Numbered from the stretch's first letter, positions 23,474-32,702 are shown. The stretch: 37,063 nt of DNA from Lautropia sp. (GCA_030532425.1 JAUNLD010000027.1:1-37063), one strand, 5' to 3'. Made by a program: numbers and translations. Notes: generated from the letters alone by a model not told the origin.

Positions 23474-24709
23474 TCAGGAAGCGCCCAGTGCTTCGGGGGC
23501 AGGGGTGTTGCCAGCACGGGATGACGGCTTGTCATCAAGACAGGTGGGCCGGCCCGTCTGATCCATCCCCGTGGCCCGCAGCATCGTGCCCAGCTTGGTC
23601 TGCACTTCGGTCCATTCGGTGTCGGGGCTGGAGGCAGCGACGATGCCGGCGCCGGCAAAGACGCGCAGGGTGTCGTGGCGCACCACGCCGCAGCGGATGG
23701 TGATGATCCATTCGCCGTCGCCCCGGCTGTTGCACCAGCCGACGATGCCGGTGAACAGGCCGCGGTCGAAGGCTTCGACGAAGCGGATCAGGCGCCGGGC
23801 GCGTTCGGTGGGCACGCCGCAGACGGCGGGGGTGGGGTGCAGCAGGCAGGCCAGCTGCAGGGCCGAGCGGCTTTCGTCGGGCAGGGTGCCGTGCAGGTGG
23901 GTGGAGAGGTGCCACAGGGTGGCGGTCTGCAACAACGACGGCTGCGCCGGAATGTCCAGCGTGCGGCAGATGGGGGTCAGGTGCTGGCGGATGTCGTCCA
24001 CCACCAGGCGGTGTTCGTAATGGTCCTTTTCAGAGGCCAGCAGCTGGCGGGCGTTGGCTTCGTCGCCTGCCGGATCGGGGCGGCGGCCGATGGAACCGGC
24101 CAGCGGGTTGGATTCGAGGTGGGGGCCGTGGCGCCGTACCAGCAGCTCGGGGCTGACGCCGATGAGGGTGGCGTCGTCAGGCAGGCTGACGCGGAACAGG
24201 AAGCCGTCACGGTTCTGTGCCCGCAGGTTGGCCTGCAGGGTGTCGGCATCGATGGGCGCATCGAACTGCAACTGTCTTGAGATCGACAGGACGGCCTTGC
24301 GCACGTCGCTGTACTCGAAGTTGACGATGGCGTGGCGTACCGCGTGCTTGAAGCCGGCTTCGTCGGGCACGGCGTCGTTGTAGATCAGCCGGCCGGCGCT
24401 GATGGGGCGTACGTCGCGGGCAGGCGTGAGGGCCTGCCAGCGATGGCTTTGCGGCACGAAAAGGGCCGAGGGCTGGCTGCTGTCGAAGGGGATGGCCCCC
24501 ACCACCAGCGGGTCGTCCACGCCGGCGCGGCGCGCGTCGTCAAAGGCTTGCGCCAGTGCATGCTGGAAACGCCCGGCGGGGTCGGCACCGTCGCTGGCCG
24601 GGGTGTCGATGCGCCGGTGGATGCCGTGGGCATGCAGCTCGCGCTGGCCCGAGCTGAAGAGGAAGGACGGGGTCTCCGGGGTTGCACGTGGGCCGTGTCT
24701 GGAATCCAT
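23474..24709 (-). CDS. entC: Isochorismate synthase
   Basis: EntC converts chorismate to isochorismate, the entry step to 2,3-dihydroxybenzoate. The 411 residues show the chorismate-utilising enzyme fold. Visible motifs are KAVLSISRQL, ESNPLAGSIGRRPD, LASEKDHYEHRLVVDDI, HLSTHLHGTL, HPTPAVCGVPTERA, and the C-terminal FAGAGIVAASSPDTEWTEVQTKL with Mg-binding glutamates. The N-terminus FLFSSGQRELHAHGIHRRI agrees with EntC/DhbC. The C-terminal tail is longer than usual and Pro-rich. It is first in the entCBA operon; a Fur-box-like sequence lies about 40 bp upstream. No Shine-Dalgarno is clear at the ATG. Confidence 0.92.
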   Translation of the reverse strand: MDSRHGPRATPETPSFLFSSGQRELHAHGIHRRIDTPASDGADPAGRFQHALAQAFDDARRAGVDDPLVVGAIPFDSSQPSALFVPQSHRWQALTPARDVRPISAGRLIYNDAVPDEAGFKHAVRHAIVNFEYSDVRKAVLSISRQLQFDAPIDADTLQANLRAQNRDGFLFRVSLPDDATLIGVSPELLVRRHGPHLESNPLAGSIGRRPDPAGDEANARQLLASEKDHYEHRLVVDDIRQHLTPICRTLDIPAQPSLLQTATLWHLSTHLHGTLPDESRSALQLACLLHPTPAVCGVPTERARRLIRFVEAFDRGLFTGIVGWCNSRGDGEWIITIRCGVVRHDTLRVFAGAGIVAASSPDTEWTEVQTKLGTMLRATGMDQTGRPTCLDDKPSSRAGNTPAPEALGAS

Positions 24710-24749
24710 CGGGGCGGTTGGCCTGATACGGGTTGCGGACCTGGTGAAT

Positions 24750-24768
24750 GATAACGCTTTTTATTTTG
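24750..24768 (-). promoter_or_regulatory. Candidate Fur box upstream of entC
   Basis: The minus-strand 19-mer CAAAATAAAAAGCGTTATC matches 13 of 19 positions of the Fur consensus GATAATGATAATCATTATC. It is an AT-rich island in GC-rich DNA, 40 bases before the isochorismate synthase start. Iron control of catechol synthesis fits well. The exact -35/-10 pair is not clear. Confidence 0.55.
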
Positions 24769-24952
24769 ATGGACAGGTGCTGTGGCTGCGCTGTCTGGTG
24801 CGCCGGTCGAGGGGGGGCGGCTGACGGATGGGACCGCTCCGGCGTGGCGGATGGCGGGTGGGGGTGAAAGTGGCGCTCAGGGCGAGGGGCCGGCTGCCGC
24901 GCGGGGGCAACAGGGGGCGTGCTCGTTGCTGCCGCCCGCGGCATCCGGTTGC

Positions 24953-26614
24953 CTAAGCGCTCCGGCGGCTGGATTCGACCAGTTCGGCGGCCAGGGTGCG
25001 GGTGCTGTCGGTGATGCGCTTGCCGCCCAGCATGCGGGCGATCTCCTCGATGCGGGCCTGGTCATCCAGACGCTCGACGCGGCTGGAGACGTGCTTGCGC
25101 GACTGGGTCTTGCTGACTTTGAGGTGGTGGTCGGCCCGGCTGGCCACCTGGGGCAGGTGGGTCACGCACAGCACCTGGCTGTCGGTGGCCAGGCGCTGCA
25201 TCAGCTCGCCGATGACGGCTGCCACGGCACCGCCCACGCCAGTATCGGCTTCGTCGAAGATCAGGATCGACACCGGCGCCGACTGCGCCGCCAGCACCGA
25301 GATGGCCAGGCCGATGCGCGACAGCTCGCCACCCGAGGCCACCTTGGCAATGGGGCGGGGCGTGGCGCCCTCGTGGGCGGCAATCTGGAACTCGATGCTG
25401 TCGATGCCGCTGGGGCCGGCCGGTGCGGGCTGGCAGGCGATCAGCAGCCGGGTGCCGGGCATGCCCAGGCGGTGGATCTGTTCGGTGACGGCGCTGGCCA
25501 GCGTGTCGGCGGTCTTGTGGCGCCTGGCCGACAGTTGGGTGGCCAGTTGCCGGTAGGCCGCCTCGACCGCAGCGCAATCGGCTTCCAGCTGGCCGATGTC
25601 GGCGGCTGCGCCCAGACGGGCCAGCTCGCCGCGCAAGCCTTCCAGGTGTTCGGCCAGATCCTGCGGTTGCAGGCGCAGCTTGCGGGCGCTGTTGAAGATG
25701 GCGGTCACGCGCTGCTCGACTTCGGCAAAGCGTTCGGGGTCGATGTCGACGCGCTGGGCGTAGGCGGTCAGCTCGTTGGCGGCTTCGCTCACCTGGATCA
25801 GCGCCGAGTCGAGCAGCTCGGCGGCGTTTTTCAGGGCAGGGTCGATGTCGGCCAGTGCGCGCAGGCGCGACTGCATGCCGGAGAGGCGGCTGGCGACGGC
25901 CTCGTCCTCGTGTTCGAGGGCGTTGGCCAGTTCGCTGGCGCCGGCCAGCAGGTCGTGGGCGTGGGCCAGGCGCTGCTGCTCGGCACTCAGCTTTTCCCAT
26001 TCACCGGGTGAGAGGCGCAATTGCTCCAGCTCGTCGATCTCCCATTGCAGGCGCTCGATGCGGATGGCTTCCTCGCGCGAGCCGCTGCGGGCCGATTCGA
26101 GGGCGGCCTGCGCCTTCTGCCATTGCTGCCAGCGCTGCCCCAGGCTGGCCAGGGTCTTGTCCTGGCCGGCCAGGCGGTCGAGCAGGTCGCGCTGGGCACC
26201 GGCACGCAGCAGCAGTTGCGATTCGTGCTGGCCGTGAATGTCGACCAGCCGTTCGCCCAGCTCGCGCAGGCGGGCGATGGTGGCGGGGTGGCCGTTGACC
26301 TGGGCACGCGAGCGGCCATCGCGCTCGACGATGCGTCGCAGCAGCAGCTGACCGGGGTCGCCGGCCAGATCGTGTTCCTCCAGATGGCGGGACAGCGCCG
26401 GGTCGATCTCGAAGAGCGCCGAGATGTCGGCCCGCTCGGCGCCTTCGCGCACCAGGGTGGCGTCACCGCGTGCGCCCAGCACCAGGCCCATCGCATCGAG
26501 CAGGATCGATTTGCCGGCGCCGGTCTCGCCGGTCAGCACGCTGAAGCCGGGGCCGAATTCGATCTCGGCCGACTCGACGATCACGAAGTCCTTGAGGCGT
26601 AGCCAGTGCAGCAT
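24953..26614 (-). CDS. recN: DNA repair protein RecN
   Basis: RecN is an SMC-like cytoplasmic ATPase that gathers DNA ends during double-strand break repair. The 553 residues show the Walker A GETGAGKS at about 29-36 and a long coiled-coil middle (about 150-370, rich in Ala/Leu/Glu/Gln). The ABC signature SGGELSRIGLAIS and Walker B ILIFDEADTGVGG follow, then CVTHLPQVASRADHHL. The start MLHWLRLKDFVIVESAEIEF at 26614 has an AGGAG just upstream and matches the family; codons further upstream are not needed. It lies 40 bp downstream of nadK, an arrangement common in proteobacteria. Confidence 0.96.
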   Translation of the reverse strand: MLHWLRLKDFVIVESAEIEFGPGFSVLTGETGAGKSILLDAMGLVLGARGDATLVREGAERADISALFEIDPALSRHLEEHDLAGDPGQLLLRRIVERDGRSRAQVNGHPATIARLRELGERLVDIHGQHESQLLLRAGAQRDLLDRLAGQDKTLASLGQRWQQWQKAQAALESARSGSREEAIRIERLQWEIDELEQLRLSPGEWEKLSAEQQRLAHAHDLLAGASELANALEHEDEAVASRLSGMQSRLRALADIDPALKNAAELLDSALIQVSEAANELTAYAQRVDIDPERFAEVEQRVTAIFNSARKLRLQPQDLAEHLEGLRGELARLGAAADIGQLEADCAAVEAAYRQLATQLSARRHKTADTLASAVTEQIHRLGMPGTRLLIACQPAPAGPSGIDSIEFQIAAHEGATPRPIAKVASGGELSRIGLAISVLAAQSAPVSILIFDEADTGVGGAVAAVIGELMQRLATDSQVLCVTHLPQVASRADHHLKVSKTQSRKHVSSRVERLDDQARIEEIARMLGGKRITDSTRTLAAELVESSRRSA

Positions 26615-26654
26615 GAGCGGGTCTCCTGGGTCTGCGGGCAGGGGAACGTGGGGA

Positions 26655-27524
26655 TCAGCCCCGGCGTGGCTCCAGGCCGGGAATCTCGTGCCAGTTGAGC
26701 TTGGAGCGCAGGGTGGCGTAGTAACTGTAGCCGGGTGGGTGCAGGAAGCGGCTGGCATCGGCCGAGCGGCGCAGGATCACGCGGTCGCCTTCCTGCAGGT
26801 CGGAAAACGACTGCATGTCGCAGTTGAGCCGTGACTGGTGGCCGTGGTGCAGCGTCAGTTCGACCTCGGTGTGGTCGGGCAGGATGATCGGCCGGTTGGA
26901 CAGTGCCTGCGGAGCCACCGGTGCCAGCACGAAGCCCTGCAGCGAGGGGTGCATGATCGGGCCGTTGACCGAGAGCGCGTAGGCCGTCGAGCCGGTGGGG
27001 GTGGCCACGATCAGGCCATCGCCGCGCGGGCTGTACATGTAGAGGCCATCCACACAGACTTCGATCTCGATCATGCCGGTGCGCGAGCTGCGGCTGATGA
27101 CGACATCGTTGAGGGCTCGGGCATGAAAGAGCAGCCGGTCCTGGCGGTAGGCATAGGCTTCGATCAGTGCCCGCTCCTCGATCGAGAAGTGGCCGTCGAG
27201 GATGGCTTCGAGCGCTCCTTTCCATTCCGACATGGGGATGTCGGTGATGAAGCCCAGCCGGCCCCGGTTGACACCCACCACCGGCACGCCCAGCGGGGCG
27301 AGGGTGCGGGCCACACCGAGCATGGTGCCGTCGCCGCCCACGATGATGGCCAGATCGGCGTGGCGGCCGGCCGAGAGGATCAGGCGGGTGTTGCGGCTGG
27401 TCTGGGTCTGCACGGTGACGCCGCGCTGCACCAGCCAGCTCTCGATCTCGGCCAGGATGCGGGTATCGATCCCGTCGGACTGGGGGCGGCCAAACAGTGC
27501 GATGGTCTTGAAGCGAGGCGTCAT
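26655..27524 (-). CDS. nadK: NAD kinase
   Basis: NadK phosphorylates NAD+ to NADP+ using ATP or polyphosphate. The 289 residues have the normal length. The signature IIVGGDGTMLGVAR contains GGDGT at 63-67, followed by VNRGRLGFITDI and the NDVVISRSSR and TPTGSTAYALSVNGPIMHPSLQG motifs. I chose the ATG at 27524 (MTPRFKTIALFGRPQSDGID) because the family begins there; the frame stays open upstream to 27647. It is divergent from hrcA, as in many Burkholderiales, and probably forms an operon with recN. Confidence 0.95.
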   Translation of the reverse strand: MTPRFKTIALFGRPQSDGIDTRILAEIESWLVQRGVTVQTQTSRNTRLILSAGRHADLAIIVGGDGTMLGVARTLAPLGVPVVGVNRGRLGFITDIPMSEWKGALEAILDGHFSIEERALIEAYAYRQDRLLFHARALNDVVISRSSRTGMIEIEVCVDGLYMYSPRGDGLIVATPTGSTAYALSVNGPIMHPSLQGFVLAPVAPQALSNRPIILPDHTEVELTLHHGHQSRLNCDMQSFSDLQEGDRVILRRSADASRFLHPPGYSYYATLRSKLNWHEIPGLEPRRG

Positions 27525-27733
27525 GCAGTGAAAGGCCGGTCGGCGGGCCGGCTGGCAGAGGGCGATCCAGCGGGGATCGGGAAGGGCATAGCATATCAGC
27601 CCGCTGCCACGGACGGGCGCCCCTGTCGGCAGCGTGGCGTAGGTCATCTGGCCGTGGCAGGATGGGCCTTCACAAGCGATGAGGGCCGCAGCCGCCGGCT
27701 TGAGCGCCGGGCAAGGGTAAAATCGCAGGAGCT

Positions 27734-28756
27734 ATGGACGAACGATCCCGCATTCTTCTCAAATCCCTGATCGAGCGCTACATCGCCGACGGCCAGCCGG
27801 TGGGTTCGCGTACCCTGTCGCAGTGCTCGCGTCTGGACCTCTCGCCTGCCACCATCCGCAACGTGATGGCGGGGCTGGAAGAGAGCGGCCTCATCATTCA
27901 TCGTCATACCTCGGGCGGCCGCATCCCCACGCCCCGGGGCTACCGGCTGTTCGTCGATTCGCTGCTGACCGTGCAGCCGCTGGAGGCTGCCGAGACCTCG
28001 TCGATCCAGGGGGCGCTGGCCACGCCCGAACCCAAGCAGGTGCTGACGCAGGCGGCTTCGCTGCTGTCGCGGCTGTCGTCCTTTGCCGGGGTGGTGTCGT
28101 CGCAGCGACGCAGTGGCACCTTCCGGCACATCGAGTTCCTGCGCCTGTCGGCGCGGCGGGTGCTGCTGATCCTGGTCTCTCCCGAAGGGGATGTCCACAA
28201 CCGGATGCTGGTGGTCGAGCGCGATTATTCGGCGGCCGAGCTGGTCGAGGCTGCCAACTACATCAACACGCATTTTGCCGGGGTGGACTTCGAGGCGATC
28301 AAGCAGCGGCTGGGTCATGAGCTGGCCGAGCTGCGGCGCGACATCAGCCTGCTGATGCAGCGGGCGGTGGATGCCGGCAGCGAGGCGGTGCGCGACGACA
28401 GCGACAAGATGCTGATTGCCGGCAGCAGCAATTTCGTCGGTCTGCCGGATTTTGCCGATGACATGGCCCGGCTCAAGCAGCTGTTTGGCCTGTTCGAGCA
28501 GCGCACCGACCTGCTTCAGCTGATGGATGCCTCGGTGCGTGCCGATGGGGTGCAGATCTACATCGGGGGCGAATCCGAACTGATGCCGATGGAAGAGCTG
28601 TCGATGGTGGTGGCGCCGTATCAGGTCGATGGCAAGGTGGTGGGCACGCTGGGCGTGATCGGCCCGACCCGCATGCCCTATCAGCGGATGATCCCGATCG
28701 TCGACATCACGGCCCGGCTGGTGTCGTCGGCCCTGGACGAGGGGCGGGGCGACTGA
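27734..28756 (+). CDS. hrcA: Heat-inducible transcription repressor HrcA
   Basis: HrcA represses chaperone genes by binding the CIRCE inverted repeat, and its folding depends on GroEL. The 340 residues start with [30 protein letters not shown] and the winged-helix segment [40 protein letters not shown]. The GAF-like C-terminus ends in [29 protein letters not shown]. An AGGAG lies directly before the ATG. No complete CIRCE element is found in this window, so its targets (probably groESL) lie elsewhere. The gene is divergent from nadK and 220 bp before hemH. Confidence 0.96.
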   Translation: MDERSRILLKSLIERYIADGQPVGSRTLSQCSRLDLSPATIRNVMAGLEESGLIIHRHTSGGRIPTPRGYRLFVDSLLTVQPLEAAETSSIQGALATPEPKQVLTQAASLLSRLSSFAGVVSSQRRSGTFRHIEFLRLSARRVLLILVSPEGDVHNRMLVVERDYSAAELVEAANYINTHFAGVDFEAIKQRLGHELAELRRDISLLMQRAVDAGSEAVRDDSDKMLIAGSSNFVGLPDFADDMARLKQLFGLFEQRTDLLQLMDASVRADGVQIYIGGESELMPMEELSMVVAPYQVDGKVVGTLGVIGPTRMPYQRMIPIVDITARLVSSALDEGRGD

Positions 28757-28976
28757 GGCGTTGCAGGCAGGCGATGTGCCAGGCAGGGCGGGAAAAATGT
28801 TGCAGCATGTTGCGTCCCGGCCGCTGGCACGGTCGTGGGCAGACGGCATGACATGGCATGTCCTATCATGATGGGTATTGTCATTGTTTTTTGCTGTGAT
28901 CGTTCGGCCGACACCGTTTCGCCCCAGGGCCTGGCCCCGGAGGGAACGGGGGTCGCGATCCCTTTTTCCTCCCGTC

Positions 28977-30011
28977 ATGGAACAGAAGCCCCGTGCCGCC
29001 GTCCTGCTGGTTCAGCTCGGCACCCCTGATTCACCCGAGACGCCTGATGTGCGGCGCTACCTGCGCGAATTTCTCTCCGATACACGTGTGGTCGAGAAGC
29101 CGCGCTGGCAATGGTGGCCGATCCTGTATGGCCTGGTGCTGACGCGCCGGCCGAAGGAGTCGGGCGAGAAATACCGTTCGATCTGGCAGGAGGATGGTTC
29201 GCCATTGCTCATCAATACCCGGCTGCAGGCACAGGGGTTGCGGGAAGAACTGAAAAAGCGTGGCCGTCTGGTGGAAGTGGCCTGGGCGATGCGCTATGGC
29301 AAGCCGTCGATGGCCAAGGCGCTGCGCGAGCTGCGCGAGCGCGGCTTTGACCGCATCCTGGTGCTGCCGCTCTATCCGCAATATTCCGGCTCGACCACCG
29401 GCACGGTCTTCGACGTGATCGCCCGTGAATTTCTTCGGTGGCGTACCATTCCGTCGCTGCGCTTCGTCCAGGATTTTCATGATGACCCAGGGTACATTGC
29501 GGCACTGGCCGATTCGATCCGCCAGCGCTGGCGCAATTCGCCCGAGGGGCGGCCCGAGAAGCTGATCTTCAGCTTTCATGGTGTGCCGCAGTTCACCGTC
29601 GATGATGGCGATCCCTATCAGAAGCAGTGCCTGCAGACGGCTGCGATGACGGCAGAGGCACTGGGGCTGGAGAAGGACGATTATGTGGTGAGCTTCCAGT
29701 CGCTGTTCGGGCGCGATGAATGGATCAAGCCCTATACCCAGCCGACGGTCGAGGCTCTGGCGCGCAAGGGCATCAAGCGCATCGACGTGGTCTGCCCCGG
29801 CTTTGTGGCCGACTGCATCGAGACGCTGGAGGAGGTGAACATGGAAATCCGCCAGGCCTTCCTCGACAACGGCGGCGAGCAGTTCCGCTACATCGAGTGC
29901 CTGAACGATGCGCCTCTGTGGATCCATGCGATGGCCGACATCGTCAGCAGCGAGCTGTCGGGCTGGGGCACGCGCGAGGTCGACCCGGTGCGCGCCCGGC
30001 TGGCAGGCTGA
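28977..30011 (+). CDS. hemH: Ferrochelatase
   Basis: HemH inserts Fe2+ into protoporphyrin IX, the last step of protoheme synthesis, at the inner face of the membrane. The 344 residues show AVLLVQLGTPDSPETPDVRRYLREFLSD, LPLYPQYSGSTTG, the active-site histidine H201 in FSFHGVPQ, SFQSLFGRDEWIKPYT, and the acidic E282 in CPGFVADCIETLEEV. I used the ATG at 28977 (MEQKPRAAVLL). An upstream in-frame start near 28878 would add a basic, Pro/Arg-rich segment that looks untranslated. Neither start has a good Shine-Dalgarno. Upstream lie the inverted repeat GACATG-G-CATGTC (28851-28863) and the direct repeat ATGTTGC (28797-28812), both of unknown role. Confidence 0.95.
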   Translation: MEQKPRAAVLLVQLGTPDSPETPDVRRYLREFLSDTRVVEKPRWQWWPILYGLVLTRRPKESGEKYRSIWQEDGSPLLINTRLQAQGLREELKKRGRLVEVAWAMRYGKPSMAKALRELRERGFDRILVLPLYPQYSGSTTGTVFDVIAREFLRWRTIPSLRFVQDFHDDPGYIAALADSIRQRWRNSPEGRPEKLIFSFHGVPQFTVDDGDPYQKQCLQTAAMTAEALGLEKDDYVVSFQSLFGRDEWIKPYTQPTVEALARKGIKRIDVVCPGFVADCIETLEEVNMEIRQAFLDNGGEQFRYIECLNDAPLWIHAMADIVSSELSGWGTREVDPVRARLAG

Positions 30012-30013
30012 GG

Positions 30014-30042
30014 CAGGCCAGCCAGCCACGGGCTGGGGCCTG
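30014..30042. terminator. Bidirectional hairpin between hemH and the DUF945 gene
   Basis: CAGGCC (30014-30019) and CCAGCC (30022-30027) pair with GGCTGG (30031-30036) and GGCCTG (30037-30042). This makes a 12-bp stem with a 2-base bulge and a 3-base loop. It sits exactly between two convergent stop codons. There is no T tract, so it may depend on other factors. Confidence 0.45.
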
Positions 30043-30049
30043 CGCTGGC

Positions 30050-31609
30050 TCAGAGGCTGCCGATCTGCCGGCCGTTGACGATCACCTTGCCATCGTGCAG
30101 GCGTGTGTCGGTCGTCCAGTGTCCGTCGTCTTCGCGCAGCAGGCCCTGCGCCGCGCCAAAACGGGCCAGCTCGTGGATGCCGCCAGCGGGCAGGTCGATG
30201 GCCTGTTCAACCAGCTCGGCCCAGCGTATCGGCAAGCGCAGCGACAGGTCCGCACTCATCTTCTGCTTCACGGCCTGCATCAGCGTGCCTGTTTCGGGGG
30301 TAGGACCAGGCTCGGCCAGGGTCAGCGCGTAGTCGAGGCTGCCCGTTTCCTTGCCCACGGTGATGTTGAGGCGGGTGCGCAGCTGCGGCTGGGCGGCCAG
30401 CAGTTGCCGGAAGGGGGCCTGGAAGGCCGGGCTGTCGGTGTCGGGCGCTTCGGCCGGGTCTTGCGCGTTGAAGGTCTCCAGAAGCGACATCAGGGCTGCT
30501 TCATCCAGCTTCTGCAATTCGGTGTGCACGGCAAGCTTGTCCATCTGCACGGTGCCCAGCATCCCCTGGCTGTCGAGGCGGTGCTCGATGTTCAGCATCG
30601 TTTCAGGCTGTCCGTTGTCCTGCGTCGTGTCGGGACGGGTGATGCGGGTGTCGCTGTGGATGTCCTTGAGGTCCAGCAGGTTGACCCACGGCGTGCCCCT
30701 GGCTTTCGTGAATTGCACGTGCAGGCGCTCGGCCTGATCGACATACTGGCCTGCCACTGTCAGTGACTGGCCATCGGGCAGTTCGCTGTCGAAGCGGCTG
30801 CGCAGATTGCTCAGGGCGAGCCTGACCCTCATGTGGCCGTCGTCTTTTGCCAGCTCGACACTGCCGCTGACCGAGGGCCAGGTGGCGGTGCCGATCAGGC
30901 GCTGCTGGCTGGCCGGAATCGTGAAATCGTAATCGAGCACTTGCCAGCGAAGATGGTTGGCGGTGTTGTCGGGGTCGATGATCTCACCGGCCGGCAGCTG
31001 CACCTTGCCCCTGGCCTCACGGTCGAGACCGACCACCAGATGGGCCGTAGGGGACTTGATCCCGCCCAGCGCCTGCCGGCCCTTGTCCGAGAGATGCACG
31101 CCGTCGACATGGACGATGCGGCTGTCGATGACGGTCAGGGCCAGCTGGCCGCCTGCCCAGGGACCGTGGCGGATGTCGTTGACGACGTGCAGCCGCAGCT
31201 TCCGTTCGCCGGCCTCGCCCTCATCCCGCACGGCCGGGCGGTCGGCCGGGCCGTGGCTGGCCGGGGCGTCGGTGCGGGCCAGGGTCAGGCTGGCCGGACG
31301 CATCGGGCTGGTCTGGGCGTCTTCGTCCGGCAGCTCCTCGCAGATGTCATCACATGGTTCTTCGTCTTCGGGTGCCTGCGCTGGCAGCGGTAGCGGCAGC
31401 TGCAGCACCAGCGTGGCCCGTGAACTGAAGACGCCCCGGTCATAGTGGCGGTCGACGATCTCGACATCCGGGGCGTACTCCTGGGCCCACGTGTCCATCT
31501 TGTCGTTGTAGTGGGTCTCGATCTGCTGACCCAGCCACCAGCTGCTGCCGGTGTAGGCCGAGGCTGCCAGGGCGCAGGCGACGAGCGTATAGCCAAGCGT
31601 GCGGTTCAT
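30050..31609 (-). CDS. YdgA family protein (DUF945)
   Basis: This 519-residue protein has an N-terminal signal anchor (MNRTLGYTLVACALAASAYTG) followed by WWLGQQIETHYNDKMD. That start, plus the repeated beta-rich segments, is characteristic of the YdgA/DUF945 family of Gram-negative envelope proteins. The family is uncharacterised in detail. The C-terminal part contains MKQKM-like VKQKMSADLSLRLP and a last segment DTRLHDGKVIVNGRQ, typical of the family end. An acidic loop with two cysteines (CDDIC near residue 86-90) is an odd local feature. It is convergent with hemH. No strong ribosome-binding site is seen. Location is probably periplasmic, tethered to the inner membrane. Confidence 0.8.
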   Translation of the reverse strand: MNRTLGYTLVACALAASAYTGSSWWLGQQIETHYNDKMDTWAQEYAPDVEIVDRHYDRGVFSSRATLVLQLPLPLPAQAPEDEEPCDDICEELPDEDAQTSPMRPASLTLARTDAPASHGPADRPAVRDEGEAGERKLRLHVVNDIRHGPWAGGQLALTVIDSRIVHVDGVHLSDKGRQALGGIKSPTAHLVVGLDREARGKVQLPAGEIIDPDNTANHLRWQVLDYDFTIPASQQRLIGTATWPSVSGSVELAKDDGHMRVRLALSNLRSRFDSELPDGQSLTVAGQYVDQAERLHVQFTKARGTPWVNLLDLKDIHSDTRITRPDTTQDNGQPETMLNIEHRLDSQGMLGTVQMDKLAVHTELQKLDEAALMSLLETFNAQDPAEAPDTDSPAFQAPFRQLLAAQPQLRTRLNITVGKETGSLDYALTLAEPGPTPETGTLMQAVKQKMSADLSLRLPIRWAELVEQAIDLPAGGIHELARFGAAQGLLREDDGHWTTDTRLHDGKVIVNGRQIGSL

Positions 31610-31920
31610 CGGATGAGCGGAGAAGATCTGGAGGTGAAAAGTCAGCGATCTTGTCTGATTGAGCGAATGGGGGTGATATCTCTGTGGCTGAATGGCAACG
31701 GCGCGGCGACAGGGCGCGCCCGTGCAAGGGGGCAGGGTGGCAGCGTGCAGGGTCTCACGACGACTGGGCGCAACAAAAAGGCAGGCCCGTCTGACGGAAA
31801 CCTGCCTTTGGGCTGCCGCGCTGCGGCGGCAACCGGGGCGACCGGGCCCCTGTGCCGCACCACCGGGGCAAGCGGGTCTTGACCCGGTGCATGGCGGGCC
31901 GGGGCGCGGTGGCGCAAGCC
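31610..31920. other. Intergenic stretch between the DUF945 and BON-LysM genes
   Basis: These 311 bases hold the terminator of the BON-LysM gene (31777-31809) and the presumed promoter region of the DUF945 gene (about 31610-31700). A GATATC-containing AT-richer patch lies near 31672-31682. I see no other gene in it. Confidence 0.5.
31775..31809 (-). terminator. Intrinsic terminator of the BON-LysM gene
   Basis: AAAGGCAGG (31777-31785) pairs with CCTGCCTTT (31801-31809) around a 15-base loop that itself contains CCGT/ACGG. On the minus strand the stem is followed by further T residues (TTTTTG). It lies about 110 bp after the stop of the BON-LysM gene. Confidence 0.7.
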
Positions 31921-32400
31921 TTATTGCGGCGGGATGCGCAGCGTCTGGCCCGGATAGATCTTGTCCGGGTGGGACAGCATCGGCCGGTTGGCCTCGAAGA
32001 TCTTGTTGTAGAGGTTGGCGTTGCCGTAGAACTCCTTGGCAATCTTCGAGAGCGTGTCACCCTTGGCCACGGTGTAGTACTTGGCTTCGGCCGAGGCGGC
32101 AGCCACGGTCAGCTCGTCATTGACCTTGTCGACGCCGGCGACGTTGCCACAGCACAGCAGGATCTTTTCCTTGGTTTCCTGGTCGGCCGCCTGGCCCGAG
32201 ACCGTCACCGAGCTGCTGGCACCGTCGAACTGGACGTTGAGGTTGTCGGCGTCGAGGTTTTGCGCGCGGATGTAAGTGACGATGGCGTCAGCGGCTGCCT
32301 GGTTGGCGGCTGCGGGGTCGGCAGCCGGGGCGGCCGCCTGGGCGCTACTGCCACCAAACAGCTTCTCGCCGGCTTCTTTCATGAAGGACATCAATCCCAT
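31921..32400 (-). CDS. kbp: BON-LysM domain protein (Kbp/YgaU-like)
   Basis: This 159-residue protein has no obvious signal peptide. After an Ala-rich N-terminus comes a BON domain (about 35-100; VTVSGQAADQETKEKILLCCGNVAGVDKVND). A C-terminal LysM domain (about 107-159) reads YYTVAKGDTLSKIAKEFYG and IYPGQTLRIPPQ. This order and length match E. coli Kbp (YgaU), a potassium-binding protein linked to osmotic stress. Two neighbouring cysteines (CC) occupy the BON turn. A strong AGGAGGT (32408-32414) lies 7 bases before the ATG. A half-CIRCE sequence, TTAGCACTC, sits just upstream of it. The Kbp function is inferred from the family. Confidence 0.88.
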   Translation of the reverse strand: MGLMSFMKEAGEKLFGGSSAQAAAPAADPAAANQAAADAIVTYIRAQNLDADNLNVQFDGASSSVTVSGQAADQETKEKILLCCGNVAGVDKVNDELTVAAASAEAKYYTVAKGDTLSKIAKEFYGNANLYNKIFEANRPMLSHPDKIYPGQTLRIPPQ

Positions 32401-32423
32401 AAGTCATACCTCCTGTGTCTTGT

Positions 32424-32432
32424 GAGTGCTAA
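32424..32432 (-). promoter_or_regulatory. Isolated CIRCE half-site upstream of the BON-LysM gene
   Basis: On the minus strand TTAGCACTC is identical to the left arm of CIRCE (TTAGCACTC-N9-GAGTGCTAA). The right arm is absent: after 9 bases comes AGGAGGTAT, the ribosome-binding site. It could be chance or a degenerate HrcA site. Confidence 0.2.
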
Positions 32433-32674
32433 TGGTACCTGCATTGCCGGCCGGGGCAGGCGATGGCCCGGATCCGGGCCGTGTTTATTGGCGCAAGAAC
32501 GCGCCAACAAGGGGCTGTGGGATCGGCGCGACAGGTATTCTGGACCATGCCGGTGCCGGACGGGAAATCTGCATCACCGGAGCGAGGCCGCTGCTGCCTG
32601 TGGATGCAGGTGGCCATGGCATCTGCCATGACCCAGGGCAAGGCATGGCGCGCGCGGTTGTGGTCAAATGCCGG

Positions 32675-32702
32675 CTTGAAAAATCCTGTGGCATCCCCAC
32701 TT
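32675..32702 (+). promoter_or_regulatory. Sigma-32 (heat-shock) promoter of grpE
   Basis: CTTGAA (32675-32680), a 14-base spacer and CCCCACTT (32695-32702) agree with the RpoH consensus CTTGAA-N13-15-CCCCATnT except for one or two bases. It lies about 80 bp upstream of the grpE start in the 380-bp divergent region. That region also holds a 16-bp palindrome (32465-32480) and a 7-bp-stem hairpin (32488-32507). Confidence 0.8.

Noticed and set aside
27718-27723. TAAAAT as the -10 of an hrcA promoter
   Set aside because: It lies only 10 bases before the start codon, which would leave no room for the visible AGGAG in the mRNA. No -35 fits.
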